DNA of 64,000 nucleotides from an uncultured Pelagibacteraceae bacterium (GTDB lineage Bacteria > Pseudomonadota > Alphaproteobacteria > Pelagibacterales > Pelagibacteraceae). Every line of letters starts with the position of its first letter. Positions within the stretch are counted from its first letter, which is position 1. This document shows, piece by piece, positions 8,664-21,555 of the stretch. The position numbers and the translations under genes were made by a program. The stretch lies in contig CABYFA010000003.1 of NCBI GenBank assembly GCA_902518155.1, forward strand, positions 31,885 through 95,884, in the 5' to 3' direction. The notes beneath the pieces were generated by a model. The model worked only from the letters and a program-made list of their open reading frames with translations. It was not told the origin of the DNA and made no database searches.

Positions 8664-8692
8664 TTGCGATAATAAACCTTTTATTGTATTAA
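8664..8692 (+). promoter_or_regulatory. Candidate promoter of carAB
   Basis: TTGCGA (8664-8669) and TATTAA (8687-8692) are 17 bases apart, about 21 bases upstream of the carA TTG start. A TATAAT at 8649-8654 lies nearby but has no -35 at a suitable distance. I see no pyrimidine-responsive leader structure or attenuator between the promoter and carA. Confidence 0.45.
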
Positions 8693-8713
8693 CCTTTAAC
8701 TCATGAGTTGTAA

Positions 8714-9907
8714 TTGATCAAAAAAGCAAAAAATAATAGCTCAAAAATTTCTCAAACAAATACAGGTATTTTAGTTCTTGAAAATAAGAAAGTTTTTAAA
8801 GGTATTGGAATTGGTTATGAAGGCGTTGCAACAGGAGAGGTTTGCTTTAATACGTCATTAACTGGCTATCAAGAGATCATATCTGACCCTTCTTATGCAG
8901 GTCAAATTATTAATTTTACTTTTCCTCATATAGGAAATGTTGGAACAAACTATGAGGATCATGAGTCAGATAAAATCTGGACCAGAGGAGTAATTTTTAA
9001 TTCTGAAATAACTAATCCCTCAAATTATAGATCATTTTTACATTTAGATTATTGGCTCAAAAAAAACAAAATTATTGGTATCACTGGATTAGATACTAGA
9101 AACCTTACAAATTTTATTAGAGATAAAGGAGCTCCTAAAGGTACCATTTGTTATTCAAATAAAGGAAAATTCAGTATTAACAAACTCACAAATACAACAA
9201 TAAAATGGAGTGGTTTAAAAAATTTAGATCTTGCCGAGGTCGTATCCACCAGAAAAAATTATATTTGGAAAGGGCTTAAAACTTGGAAAAAAGAAACTGG
9301 TTTTGAGAAAAATAAAAAAAAGTCTTTGCATGTTGTTGCAATTGACTATGGAATAAAAAAAAATATTTTAAGATATTTTTCGAACTTTAATTGTAAAGTT
9401 ACTGTTGTTCCGTGTAAGACTTCTGCAGAAAAAATATTAAGTCTTAAGCCAAATGGAATTTTTTTATCTAATGGGCCTGGAGATCCAGCAGCAACTGGCA
9501 AATATGCAATCAATATTATCAAAGACCTTATTAAAAAAAATTTACCAATATTTGGTATTTGTTTAGGTCATCAAATTCTTGCACTGGCTCTTGGGGGTAA
9601 AACAAAAAAAATGAAATTAGGTCATAGAGGAGCAAATCATCCAGTAAAAAATTTAATTCATGATAATGTTGAAATCACTAGTCAAAATCATGGTTTTGAA
9701 GTGGTAAAAGAAACGTTGCCAAAAAATATTGAGGTTACTCATAAATCTTTATTTGATGGTAGTATCGAAGGCATAAGATTAAAGAATAAACCAGTATTTT
9801 CTGTTCAGTATCATCCAGAGTCAAATCCAGGACCGCAAGATAGCGTTTATTTATTTCAAGAATTTATTCATAACATAAAAAAAAATGCCAAAAAGAAAAG
9901 ACATTAA
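8714..9907 (+). CDS. carA: Carbamoyl-phosphate synthase small (glutaminase) subunit
   Basis: CarA releases ammonia from glutamine and passes it through a tunnel to CarB; the product feeds arginine and pyrimidine synthesis. The N-terminal domain shows [20 protein letters not shown], and the class I glutaminase domain has [13 protein letters not shown], the nucleophile in FGICLGHQ, and the His/Glu pair in [11 protein letters not shown]. Upstream in-frame codons are closed by stops, and no earlier ATG is available, so the start is probably the TTG at 8714, giving a roughly 15-residue N-terminal extension. It overlaps carB by 23 bases, suggesting translational coupling. Confidence 0.95.
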   Translation: MIKKAKNNSSKISQTNTGILVLENKKVFKGIGIGYEGVATGEVCFNTSLTGYQEIISDPSYAGQIINFTFPHIGNVGTNYEDHESDKIWTRGVIFNSEITNPSNYRSFLHLDYWLKKNKIIGITGLDTRNLTNFIRDKGAPKGTICYSNKGKFSINKLTNTTIKWSGLKNLDLAEVVSTRKNYIWKGLKTWKKETGFEKNKKKSLHVVAIDYGIKKNILRYFSNFNCKVTVVPCKTSAEKILSLKPNGIFLSNGPGDPAATGKYAINIIKDLIKKNLPIFGICLGHQILALALGGKTKKMKLGHRGANHPVKNLIHDNVEITSQNHGFEVVKETLPKNIEVTHKSLFDGSIEGIRLKNKPVFSVQYHPESNPGPQDSVYLFQEFIHNIKKNAKKKRH

Positions 9908-12900
9908 AAAAATATTAGTTGTAGGAGCTGGCCCAATCATCATCGGACAAGCATGTGAATTTGATTATTCAGGAACACAAGCTTGCAAAGCTCTTAAAGA
10001 TGAGGGCTATAAGGTAATTTTGATAAATTCTAATCCTGCAACTATCATGACAGATCCAGATGTTGCAGACAAAACCTATGTTGAACCAATAACTTTAGAT
10101 GTTTTAGAAAAAATTATTAGAAAAGAAAGACCTGATGCAATTCTTCCTACAATGGGAGGTCAAACTGCTCTTAATCTAGCTATGGAGGCTGAAAAAAAAG
10201 GGATTTTAAAAAAATATAAAATTGAACTTATTGGAGCTAATTCAAAAGCAATTTTAAACGCTGAAGATAGAAAAAAATTTAGAAAAAATATGATAGAAAT
10301 TGGTTTAGACTTACCTAAATCCGAAATTGTAAACAACAATAACCAAGCTACAAAAGTTCTAAAAAAAATTGGTTTACCCGCTATTATAAGACCTGCTTTC
10401 ACACTTGGTGGACTTGGTGGAGGAATAGCAAAAACAAAGAGTGAATATCTCAAAATTGTGAAAAATGGATTACATGAGTCTCCTGTTAGCCAGGTTTTGG
10501 TTGAAGAATGCTTAGAGGGTTGGAAGGAATTTGAGATGGAGGTCGTTAGAGATAAGAAAAACAACTGTATCATTATTTGTTCCATTGAGAATATTGATCC
10601 GATGGGGATTCATACAGGTGACTCGGTAACAGTTGCACCAGCACTAACTCTCACTGATAAAGAATACCAGGTCATGAGAAATGCCTCTATTGCATGTTTA
10701 AGAAAGATTGGGGTTGAGACAGGTGGATCCAATGTTCAATTCGCAATTAATCCTAAAAATGGTCGAATGGTTATAATTGAGATGAACCCACGTGTATCAA
10801 GATCATCAGCTTTAGCATCTAAAGCAACTGGATTTCCAATTGCAAAAGTAGCAGCAAAATTAGCTGTCGGATATACTTTAGATGAACTCAAAAATGAAAT
10901 TACCAAAGTTACTCCAGCATCATTTGAACCAAGTATCGATTATGTAGTAACAAAAATACCAAGATTTACTTTTGAAAAATTTTCAACCTCACCTGCAACT
11001 CTTGGTACTTCAATGAAATCTGTTGGTGAGGCTATGGCAATAGGGAGAAATTTTAAAGAGTCTCTTCAAAAAGCTTTGATATCTTTAGAAACTGGTTTTT
11101 CAGGTCTTGATGGAATTTTTAATTTATCAAAACAACAAATTGAAAAAAAACTAAAAGAAAATATTCCAAACAAAATTTTACTAGTTGCTGAGGGGATAAG
11201 AAAAAAAATTAGTTTAGATAGGATTTATAAATTATCAAAAATTGACCCATGGTTTCTTGGCCAAATTAAAGAAATTGTTGATTGTGAAATAAATTTAAAA
11301 AAAATAGGATTACCAAAAAACTTTACAGAATTTAATAGGATTAAATCTCTAGGTTTCTCAGACAAAAAATTATCAGAATTAACAAATATTTCTGAAGATG
11401 TTGTGAGAAAAAAGAGGATAGCACTAAAAATATTACCCGTTTATAAAAAAGTTGATACTTGTGCAGCCGAATTTAAATCTTTCACTCCATACATGTACTC
11501 AACTTATCAAAGAAATTTTTCAATAGTTTCAGAGTGTGAAGCAGAGCCGACTAATAAAAAAAAGATAATTATTCTAGGAGGAGGACCGAATAGAATTGGT
11601 CAAGGAATTGAATTTGATTATTGTTGTTGTCAAGCAAGCTTTTCTTTAAAAGACGCTGGTTTTGAAACAATCATGGTAAATTGTAATCCTGAGACAGTCT
11701 CTACCGATTACGATACTAGTGATCGACTTTATTTTGAACCTTTAAAAGAAGAATTTGTTTTTAATATCATCAAAAAAGAACAAATGAATGGAAACTTAAT
11801 TGGAATAATTGCCCAGTTTGGAGGACAAACTCCAATTAAACTTGCTAAATTTTTACATCAAAACAAACTACCTATTTTAGGAACTCAATACGGCTCTATA
11901 GATTTAGCAGAGGATAGAGATAGATTTAGAAATTTATTAAATAAATTGAAATTAAAACAAGCAGATAGCGGAATTGCCAAAACTTATAAAGAAGCGATCA
12001 AAATTGCTGATAAAATTGGATTACCTTTAATGGTAAGACCTTCATATGTTTTAGGTGGAAGAGCAATGGAAATAGTTTATGAAAAAGGTCAATTAAGAAA
12101 TTTTATTGAAGAAGCATTTAAAGCTGCAGAAAAAAATCCAATTTTAATCGACAAATTCATTGATCATGCAATGGAAGTTGATGTTGATGCAATATCTGAT
12201 GGTAAAGAGGTATATGTGGCCGGTATTATGCAGCATATTGAAGAAGCTGGTATTCATTCTGGGGACTCTGCTTGTAGTTTGCCTCCAATATCTATTAAAC
12301 CATTTTTAGTAAAGGAAATTGAAAATCAAACTAAAAAGCTAGCGTTAGCTTTAAAAGTCAAAGGTTTCATGAATATCCAATTCGCAATAAAAAAAGATGA
12401 AATTTATGTGATTGAAGTAAATCCTCGAGCTAGTAGAACTGTGCCCTTTGTATCTAAAGCAAAAGGTTTGCCATTAGCAAAAATTGCATCAAGAGTAATG
12501 GCTGGAGAGAAATTATCGAAATTCAATTTAAAGGAGAAATCAAAAGGAATGTATGCGGTTAAAGAAGCAGTATTTCCTTTTAACAAATTTCCTAATAGTG
12601 ATTTACTTCTTGGTCCAGAAATGAAATCAACCGGTGAGGTAATGGGGTTTGATAAAAATTTTGGCATGGCATTTGCAAAAAGTCAAATTGCTGCTGCAAA
12701 TTCACTTCCAAAAAACGGTCTTGCATTTATATCATTGAAAAACTCTCATAAGGATGAGGGGATAGGTCTGGCTAAAGATTTAATTAAATTAAATTTTAAG
12801 TTAAGTGCAACAAAAGGCACCGCAGAATACATTCGAAAACATGGAATGAAATGTAAAATTATTAATAAAGTCAGCAGTGGAACACCTCACATAGTAGATG

Positions 12901-13112
12901 TTTTAGACTCAAAAAGAATTGCACTTGTAATCAATACTGGTGGAGGAAATAGCGAGCATCGAATAAACGATGCTATTGAACTAAGAAGAGCAACTCTAAA
13001 AAATAAAGTTCCATATTGTACAAATATGTCAACTGCTCAAGCGTGTTTAGAGGCAATAAAATCTCTTAAAACAAAAAAACTTGATATCATTGCACTACAA
13101 GAACTCAAATAA
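9885..13112 (+). CDS. carB: Carbamoyl-phosphate synthase large subunit
   Basis: CarB builds carbamoyl phosphate from bicarbonate, ammonia and two ATP. The 1075-residue protein has the expected internal duplication: the first ATP-grasp half begins [20 protein letters not shown] (near residue 9) and the second repeats [20 protein letters not shown] (near residue 560). The C-terminal MGS-type allosteric domain is present (from about residue 940). The start [11 protein letters not shown] matches the family exactly. It overlaps carA by 23 bases. A weak hairpin and T-run follow the stop. Confidence 0.98.
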   Translation: MPKRKDIKKILVVGAGPIIIGQACEFDYSGTQACKALKDEGYKVILINSNPATIMTDPDVADKTYVEPITLDVLEKIIRKERPDAILPTMGGQTALNLAMEAEKKGILKKYKIELIGANSKAILNAEDRKKFRKNMIEIGLDLPKSEIVNNNNQATKVLKKIGLPAIIRPAFTLGGLGGGIAKTKSEYLKIVKNGLHESPVSQVLVEECLEGWKEFEMEVVRDKKNNCIIICSIENIDPMGIHTGDSVTVAPALTLTDKEYQVMRNASIACLRKIGVETGGSNVQFAINPKNGRMVIIEMNPRVSRSSALASKATGFPIAKVAAKLAVGYTLDELKNEITKVTPASFEPSIDYVVTKIPRFTFEKFSTSPATLGTSMKSVGEAMAIGRNFKESLQKALISLETGFSGLDGIFNLSKQQIEKKLKENIPNKILLVAEGIRKKISLDRIYKLSKIDPWFLGQIKEIVDCEINLKKIGLPKNFTEFNRIKSLGFSDKKLSELTNISEDVVRKKRIALKILPVYKKVDTCAAEFKSFTPYMYSTYQRNFSIVSECEAEPTNKKKIIILGGGPNRIGQGIEFDYCCCQASFSLKDAGFETIMVNCNPETVSTDYDTSDRLYFEPLKEEFVFNIIKKEQMNGNLIGIIAQFGGQTPIKLAKFLHQNKLPILGTQYGSIDLAEDRDRFRNLLNKLKLKQADSGIAKTYKEAIKIADKIGLPLMVRPSYVLGGRAMEIVYEKGQLRNFIEEAFKAAEKNPILIDKFIDHAMEVDVDAISDGKEVYVAGIMQHIEEAGIHSGDSACSLPPISIKPFLVKEIENQTKKLALALKVKGFMNIQFAIKKDEIYVIEVNPRASRTVPFVSKAKGLPLAKIASRVMAGEKLSKFNLKEKSKGMYAVKEAVFPFNKFPNSDLLLGPEMKSTGEVMGFDKNFGMAFAKSQIAAANSLPKNGLAFISLKNSHKDEGIGLAKDLIKLNFKLSATKGTAEYIRKHGMKCKIINKVSSGTPHIVDVLDSKRIALVINTGGGNSEHRINDAIELRRATLKNKVPYCTNMSTAQACLEAIKSLKTKKLDIIALQELK

Positions 13113-13116
13113 TATT

Positions 13117-13145
13117 ACAATTTAAAGTTGTATAATTTTTTTTTC
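13117..13145 (+). terminator. Weak intrinsic terminator after carB
   Basis: The inverted repeat ACAATTTAAAGTTGT (13117-13131) folds into a short AT-rich hairpin and is followed by a run of nine or ten T residues (13136-13145), five bases after the carB stop. The stem is weak, but the T-run is long. Confidence 0.45.
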
Positions 13146-13181
13146 TAATAAAATAATTGCCCAAAATGAATAATCGTTAGG

Positions 13182-13210
13182 TTGTATTCACCAAATTTAT
13201 TTTTTAAAAT
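13182..13210 (+). promoter_or_regulatory. Promoter of the 86-residue membrane protein gene
   Basis: TTGTAT (13182-13187), 17-base spacer, TAAAAT (13205-13210). Eight bases follow before the ATG at 13219, so the mRNA would be leaderless or nearly so. No Shine-Dalgarno sequence is present. Confidence 0.55.
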
Positions 13211-13218
13211 TTATTCAT

Positions 13219-13479
13219 ATGAGTTCAGAAGTTCGTAAATATATTATCGAAGATACATCTAAAAAAAGTGAAATTTTTAGTGCTCAACTATTAAAACTTC
13301 CTATCAAAAAAAAAATTTTAAAATCAAAGACCACTTATCTAGATAAATCTTGCTATTGGAAACTTTATGACAAAAAAAATATTCATGAAGATGGTGATCA
13401 GTTTAAAGCAGTAACAGGGATCTGTTTAGTATTGGGCGTATTTAGTTTTATTGGTTTATATTCGACTTTATTGAGTTAA
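13219..13479 (+). CDS. Small protein with C-terminal membrane segment, unknown function
   Basis: I do not recognise this 86-residue product. The first 60 residues are charged and lysine-rich, including KLPIKKKILKSKTTYLDKS and KSCYWKLYDKKN. Residues about 64-84 (VTGICLVLGVFSFIGLYSTL) form a single transmembrane helix, so it is probably a tail-anchored inner-membrane protein with a cytoplasmic N-terminus. A well-formed promoter directly upstream, and a stop codon that abuts the convergent gene without intergenic space, support a real gene. It has no obvious functional link to its neighbours. Confidence 0.7.
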   Translation: MSSEVRKYIIEDTSKKSEIFSAQLLKLPIKKKILKSKTTYLDKSCYWKLYDKKNIHEDGDQFKAVTGICLVLGVFSFIGLYSTLLS

Positions 13480-14142
13480 TCACTCAACTTTCCAATCAGT
13501 GGGAAAGGTAACATAATTTACCTGAATACATCTTCTTTCCTTATTAATCTTCTTTTTTTCCATACCATGCCAAGTATTAGGTCCACTAGTGAATAAATAT
13601 CCATAATTATGTTTATAAGGAACTGTTTTAACCTTTTCTAATTTTTCATTATAAAAATCAGTGCCTAGATCCTCAGACTCTTTTGCATTATTAACAAAAA
13701 TCAAACCTGACATTAGTTTTTCTTTAATATCGCAATGCGGTTTAAGCCAAAAACCTTCACGATCACATATAATTTCAACTCTAACATATGAATTAGATAA
13801 ATCTTTATCAATCATTTTTGAAATTACATTACAAGTTTCCTTTGATTGAAGTTCGTTAATAAATTTTACCAAATTTGGAAATTGTGAAGCATTTTCTTTA
13901 GTGACAAAACATCTAAACTTGATTGCCTTTCCTCCAGATGCTATTCCTTCTCTAAATTCTGCTGCACCTCCATCGATAGCTCTTGTTCCATCATAATTAA
14001 GATTATGTTTACTGATGTCAGGGATATCTGCATTTTCAATTTCTTTAATTGCTTCATCAGTGAGAGCTTTATTATATTCCCAATGATTAAAAGGAGACTC
14101 ATATTTTTTTGAGTTGTTTAAAATGGAATTAAGAAAAGTCAT
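13480..14142 (-). CDS. Putative 2-oxoglutarate/Fe(II)-dependent oxygenase
   Basis: A 220-residue protein with a plausible Fe(II)/2OG dioxygenase triad: HCD in WLKPHCDIKEKLMSGLIFVN (near residue 137), a distal His in GPNTWHGMEKK (near residue 190), and an Arg about 12 residues later (ERRCIQVNYV) that could bind 2-oxoglutarate. The spacing and the motif order fit the double-stranded beta-helix fold. The substrate is unknown; small-molecule, protein and lipid hydroxylations are all possible. It overlaps the start-to-stop junction with the ELM1-family gene by 14 bases, so the two are probably an operon. The fold assignment is inference from motifs. Confidence 0.6.
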   Translation of the reverse strand: MTFLNSILNNSKKYESPFNHWEYNKALTDEAIKEIENADIPDISKHNLNYDGTRAIDGGAAEFREGIASGGKAIKFRCFVTKENASQFPNLVKFINELQSKETCNVISKMIDKDLSNSYVRVEIICDREGFWLKPHCDIKEKLMSGLIFVNNAKESEDLGTDFYNEKLEKVKTVPYKHNYGYLFTSGPNTWHGMEKKKINKERRCIQVNYVTFPTDWKVE

Positions 14143-15079
14143 AATTTTGAAATCTTTTTTCTATATAACCTGCTATTCTATCAGTTTCATTAAGTTTTTT
14201 ATAATCCCAATTCTCAACGGAAGAGTCTAGATTTCTTATAATATCTAAAGATTTGAACAACTCAAAAAATTTTTTGAAGCGATAATTATTCTTAATAGCT
14301 GGCATATCAGCTACATATATAGGTTTACCTGTTATTGCAGCTTCAGATATCATGGACGTTGAGTCACAAGTTACCACTATATGGTCTGCTAACTTGAGTG
14401 ATGATAAATAAGCTTTTTTATCAACATCTGAAATTATGATTTGATCCCCATTATAAAAATCTTTAGCCTTATCAATAATTCTTTGAGGGGTTCTCATTGA
14501 AGGAATAAAAATTAATTGGTAACCATTATCAAGAAAATTTTTTTGGATTTTATGGAAAATTTTTTCAATTAAATTATCCCTAAAATTGTAATATTTATTT
14601 GGACCACCAACAACAAGTACAACTACTTTTTCTTTTTGAATTTTTGGTTTTAAATAATTTATATTATCATCTAATTCACTTTCTCGTAGATAGTGGATGG
14701 CTCCTTTAGTTGATAATACATTTTCACCCTTTAGATCATCATGTTCTGGAGCAATTACAAAATCGAAATTATTTAAAGATACCTTCGGATCTTGGATATG
14801 AATATTCATGATTTTATTTCCAAACTTTTTTTTTAAAAAAATTGAAGGAATTACACTTTTTCTGCCACAAGAGATTACAACATCAAACTTTTGCAAAATA
14901 TCATTTTTAAAAACAAAGCTTTTAATTGGCGTGATTTTTGGGGGGATCATTTTCCAAAAATTATTCAGTTCAATTTTCTCGTGTATAAAATCTAAACTTA
15001 AAGCTTTGGCAAGTCCTTCAACTTGGCTAATCATGCCATGCATGCCCTCGGTCAATAATAAACCTTTTAATTTAGTCAT
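14129..15079 (-). CDS. ELM1-like (mitochondrial fission ELM1) family protein
   Basis: The 316-residue product resembles the ELM1/DUF1022 family, widespread in alphaproteobacteria and present in plant mitochondria, where ELM1 helps recruit a fission dynamin. Motifs include the N-terminal LLTEGMHGMISQVEGLAKAL, VISCGRKSVIPSIFLKK, IHIQDPKV, and the glycosyltransferase-like VTCDSTSMISEAAITGKPIY near residue 240. The fold suggests a GT-B-like nucleotide-sugar enzyme; the bacterial role is not established. It is divergent from trxB with only 21 bases between the start codons and overlaps the downstream oxygenase gene. Confidence 0.75.
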   Translation of the reverse strand: MTKLKGLLLTEGMHGMISQVEGLAKALSLDFIHEKIELNNFWKMIPPKITPIKSFVFKNDILQKFDVVISCGRKSVIPSIFLKKKFGNKIMNIHIQDPKVSLNNFDFVIAPEHDDLKGENVLSTKGAIHYLRESELDDNINYLKPKIQKEKVVVLVVGGPNKYYNFRDNLIEKIFHKIQKNFLDNGYQLIFIPSMRTPQRIIDKAKDFYNGDQIIISDVDKKAYLSSLKLADHIVVTCDSTSMISEAAITGKPIYVADMPAIKNNYRFKKFFELFKSLDIIRNLDSSVENWDYKKLNETDRIAGYIEKRFQNYDFS

Positions 15080-15100
15080 TAATCACTATATAGCTTTCAT

Positions 15101-16045
15101 ATGAGTCAAAATCCAACTAAACACACAAAAGTGTTAATAATTGGGTCTGGTCCAGCTGGATATACAGCAGCTGTTTACGCGGCAAGAGCAATGTTAAATC
15201 CAATTTTAGTTTATGGTTCAGAGCCAGGAGGACAATTAACAACAACAACGGATGTTGAAAATTTTCCAGGGTTTGCTGATGTTATTCAAGGTCCGTGGCT
15301 TATGGATCAAATGAAAGAGCAAGCAAAAGCAGTTGGAACAGAAATGATTGAAGATCATATAAGTTCTGTCGATTTAAAAAAAACACCTTTTGAAGCTATC
15401 GGAGACACTGGTCAAAAATACACTGCTGATAGCATAATAATTTCAACAGGTGCACAAGCAAGATGGTTAAATTTAAAATCAGAGCAAGAGTTCAGAGGTT
15501 TTGGAGTATCCGCATGTGCAACATGTGATGGTTTTTTCTTTAAAGACAAAGAAGTTGCTGTAGTTGGAGGAGGTAATGCAGCTGTTGAGGAAGCGATGTT
15601 TCTTACGAAATTTGCATCAAAAGTAAAATTAATTCACAGAAGAGATAATTTAAGAGCTGAAAAAATGCTTCAAAAAAAACTTATGGAGAATAAAAAAATT
15701 GAAATTATTTGGGATAGTATTGTTGAAGACGTTATTGGTGATAAAGATCCAAAAAATGTTAAAGGAATTAAAATTAAGAATGTAAAAACAAATAAAATTG
15801 ACGAAATTAAATTAGATGGTGTCTTCATCGCAATTGGACATGATCCAGCTACACAATTATTTAAAAATCAATTAAGCATGGACAAAGAAGGTTATTTGAT
15901 AACTAAACCAGATTCAACTGAGACTAATGTACCAGGCGTTTATGCGGCTGGAGATGTAAAAGATAAAACATTCAGACAGGCAGTGACTGCTGCTGGTATG
16001 GGTTGTATGGCAGCACTAGAGGCTGAAAAGTTTTTATCACATTAA
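15101..16045 (+). CDS. trxB: Thioredoxin-disulfide reductase
   Basis: TrxB uses NADPH and FAD to reduce thioredoxin. The 314-residue protein has the FAD-binding GSGPAGYTAAVYAARA near residue 15, the redox motif CATC in SACATCDGFFFK near residue 138, the NADPH-binding GGGNAAVEEAMFLTKFA near residue 155, and the C-terminal AAGDVKDKTFRQAVTAAGMG. Length and domain order are standard for the low-molecular-weight class. The next gene starts one base after its stop, suggesting an operon. Confidence 0.97.
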   Translation: MSQNPTKHTKVLIIGSGPAGYTAAVYAARAMLNPILVYGSEPGGQLTTTTDVENFPGFADVIQGPWLMDQMKEQAKAVGTEMIEDHISSVDLKKTPFEAIGDTGQKYTADSIIISTGAQARWLNLKSEQEFRGFGVSACATCDGFFFKDKEVAVVGGGNAAVEEAMFLTKFASKVKLIHRRDNLRAEKMLQKKLMENKKIEIIWDSIVEDVIGDKDPKNVKGIKIKNVKTNKIDEIKLDGVFIAIGHDPATQLFKNQLSMDKEGYLITKPDSTETNVPGVYAAGDVKDKTFRQAVTAAGMGCMAALEAEKFLSH

Positions 16046-16046
16046 A

Positions 16047-16994
16047 GTGAAAAATAACCTTCATGTATTTTTAGGAGCAACAGTTGCTGATGCAGCTGCA
16101 AGACCATTACATTGGGTATACAATCAAAAAAAACTTAATTCCTATATTAAAGGTAAAAAAGACTTTACTTTTTTAAAAAAAAATAAAAGTCCTTTCTACA
16201 ATATAAAAACTGGGAAAGTATCAGGTTATAATGAAATTGGACAAGTTATGTTTCAAACACTTCTAGAAAATTATGAAGATATAGAGAAAAAATTTAAAAA
16301 AAATATTATGAAGAATTTTGGTCCTGGAAGCAAATATTGGAAAAATTTAAATCTCAGATCAAAATATAAAAAAGTAAAAGATTGGCGTGGTATGATCAAA
16401 GGACCATGGATACACCAAAATATTATAGAAACTGTAAAAAATATTAAATCAAATAAGAAAATTTCGGGTGGTATAAAAGTTAATGAGTCTGATGGGTTTT
16501 GTGCTGCACTTCCATACTTTCTTTATGGTTATGATTTCAAAAGTTTAGAAAAAATCATAAGAATTGTGACTGCTTCAAAAATGAGTTTAAAATATGCATT
16601 AGCTAAATTTTATATAATTGATTTTGCTCTCAAAGGAGCCAAAGATCCAGTTCATGAATTTATTAAAAGATTTAAAAAAAACACATCATTTAAAGTTATT
16701 GTTAATGATATTAAAAAAATAAAAAGATTAAATTCAAAATTTCATCCTATCATTATTAAAAAGCTCGGTATGGCATGCAGTTATCCAGGAACTTTTAATA
16801 GTTCAATATATACAATAATTAATTCAAGAAATTATAAAGAAGCTATATTAAAAACAATAAAGGCAGGTGGTTGCAATTGCTCTAGAGCAAATTTTACTGG
16901 AGCATATTTCGCTGCATTAAAAGGATTAAATTCAATTCCAAATTCTTGGATAAAAAAAACAATTCCGGCAAAAAAGATTTTAAGTCAAAAATAA
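16047..16994 (+). CDS. ADP-ribosylglycohydrolase-fold protein (crystallin J1/ARH type)
   Basis: A 315-residue protein with the ADP-ribosylglycohydrolase (ARH) fold: the N-terminal FLGATVADAAARPLHWVYN corresponds to the G-A-x-x-G-D-A motif, and GGCNCSRANFTGAYFAALKG with IPNSWIKKT matches the C-terminal motif of the family. In classical ARH enzymes this second motif is GGDTDT, with Asp coordinating Mg; in the J1-crystallin-like branch it is close to GGDNC. Here the Asp is a Cys (GGCNC), so catalytic metal binding may be altered. GTG is the likely start at 16047, one base after the trxB stop. The substrate is unknown. Confidence 0.7.
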   Translation: MKNNLHVFLGATVADAAARPLHWVYNQKKLNSYIKGKKDFTFLKKNKSPFYNIKTGKVSGYNEIGQVMFQTLLENYEDIEKKFKKNIMKNFGPGSKYWKNLNLRSKYKKVKDWRGMIKGPWIHQNIIETVKNIKSNKKISGGIKVNESDGFCAALPYFLYGYDFKSLEKIIRIVTASKMSLKYALAKFYIIDFALKGAKDPVHEFIKRFKKNTSFKVIVNDIKKIKRLNSKFHPIIIKKLGMACSYPGTFNSSIYTIINSRNYKEAILKTIKAGGCNCSRANFTGAYFAALKGLNSIPNSWIKKTIPAKKILSQK

Positions 16995-20377
<3,383 letters not shown>

Positions 20378-20396
<19 letters not shown>

Positions 20397-21133
20397 TAAT
20401 TACTGGTGGAGCAACTAGAATAGGTGCTGCAATAGCTGAAAAATTATCAGGACCAAATAAACAAATTATAATTCATTACAATAAATCAAAAGCAAAAGCT
20501 GAAAATTTAAAAAAGAAACTTCAAAATTATGGGTCTAAAATTTATTTGGTAAAAGGAAATCTTGGTAAAGAAAAAGATGTCATGAAAATTATGAAGTTTG
20601 CTAAATCAAAATTGAAATATTTTGATTGTCTAATTAACAATGCATCTTTATTCGAAAACGATAAACTAGAAAACTTTAGTTCAAAAAGTTGGGAAAATCA
20701 CATTTCAACAAATCTTAAAGCCCCCGCACTTTTATCAAAAGAATTCTCAAAAAATATCAGGGGAAAAAATAACAATATTATTAACATTATTGATCAACGA
20801 GTATTTAAATTAACTCCATTTTTTTTTTCATACACAATAAGTAAAACTGGCTTATTCACTTTGACCAAAACTAGCGCTATGAGCCTTTCGCCAAATATAA
20901 GAGTTAATGGCATAGCACCCGGACCAACAATTAAAAATAAAAGACAATCTGAAAAACACTTTAAAAATCAATATTTAGCAACACCTCTCAAAAAACAAGT
21001 TGATGTAAAAGAGATTTGTGATGCAGTTGACTTTTTTATTAAAAACAGCTCTATTACTGGTCAAATTTTAGCTATAGATAGTGGTCAAAGTTTAAACTGG
21101 CAAACACCAGACATAATGAGAGGTAAGGAGTGA
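20378..21133 (+). CDS. SDR-family oxidoreductase, pteridine-reductase (FolM) like
   Basis: Short-chain dehydrogenase of 251 residues: NAD(P)-binding [14 protein letters not shown] near residue 10, NNAS near residue 88, and the catalytic Tyr/Lys in [11 protein letters not shown] near residue 152. The immediately downstream gene is folB, overlapping by 4 bases, which points to a dihydropteridine/dihydromonapterin reductase role in tetrahydrofolate or tetrahydropterin metabolism. The motif [10 protein letters not shown] and the C-terminal [16 protein letters not shown] are also seen in FolM-like proteins. The substrate assignment is inferred from context. Confidence 0.75.
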
Positions 21134-21555
21134 AAAAAAATAATCTTAAAATTGTAAAAATTGATAAGTCTAAAAGCTTATTTAATTATGAGAAAAAGAT
21201 ACTGATCAATGAATTAATTTTAGATTTAAAACTTGGGTATTACGATTTTGAAAAAGAAAAACCTCAAAAAGTTAAATTTAGCCTTGAAATTGACTATCAA
21301 GATAAAAAGCCTTCAAATGACAAAGATATTAAATCTATTGTCAACTACAGTACAATTGTCAAATTAATTACAAAACTAGTAAAAAAGAAACACTATAATT
21401 TTTTAGAAACACTCGCGGAATCTGTTTTTGATGAATTGTTTAAAGATAAAAGAATTGCAAAAATAATGCTTAAAATTGAAAAATTAGAAATTTTAAAACA
21501 ATGCTCATCCGTTGGTATACAAATTACCAAAAAAAGAAGTCATGATAAGTTCTGA
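21130..21555 (+). CDS. folB: Dihydroneopterin aldolase family protein
   Basis: FolB converts 7,8-dihydroneopterin to 6-hydroxymethyl-dihydropterin in folate synthesis. The 141-residue product shows [20 protein letters not shown] near residue 28 (the family's G-x-x-x-x-E/R-x-x-x-Q pattern), [22 protein letters not shown] near residue 98 and IKKRSHD-like C-terminal charge. The start is GTG at 21130, overlapping the SDR stop (GTGA). A roughly 20-residue N-terminal extension precedes the core. It overlaps uvrC by 14 bases. Confidence 0.85.
   Translation: MKKNNLKIVKIDKSKSLFNYEKKILINELILDLKLGYYDFEKEKPQKVKFSLEIDYQDKKPSNDKDIKSIVNYSTIVKLITKLVKKKHYNFLETLAESVFDELFKDKRIAKIMLKIEKLEILKQCSSVGIQITKKRSHDKF

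Noticed and set aside
8589..8713. Search for a riboswitch or pyrimidine-responsive leader upstream of carA
   Set aside because: No conserved riboswitch core or attenuator hairpin with a T-run is seen; only the promoters remain.
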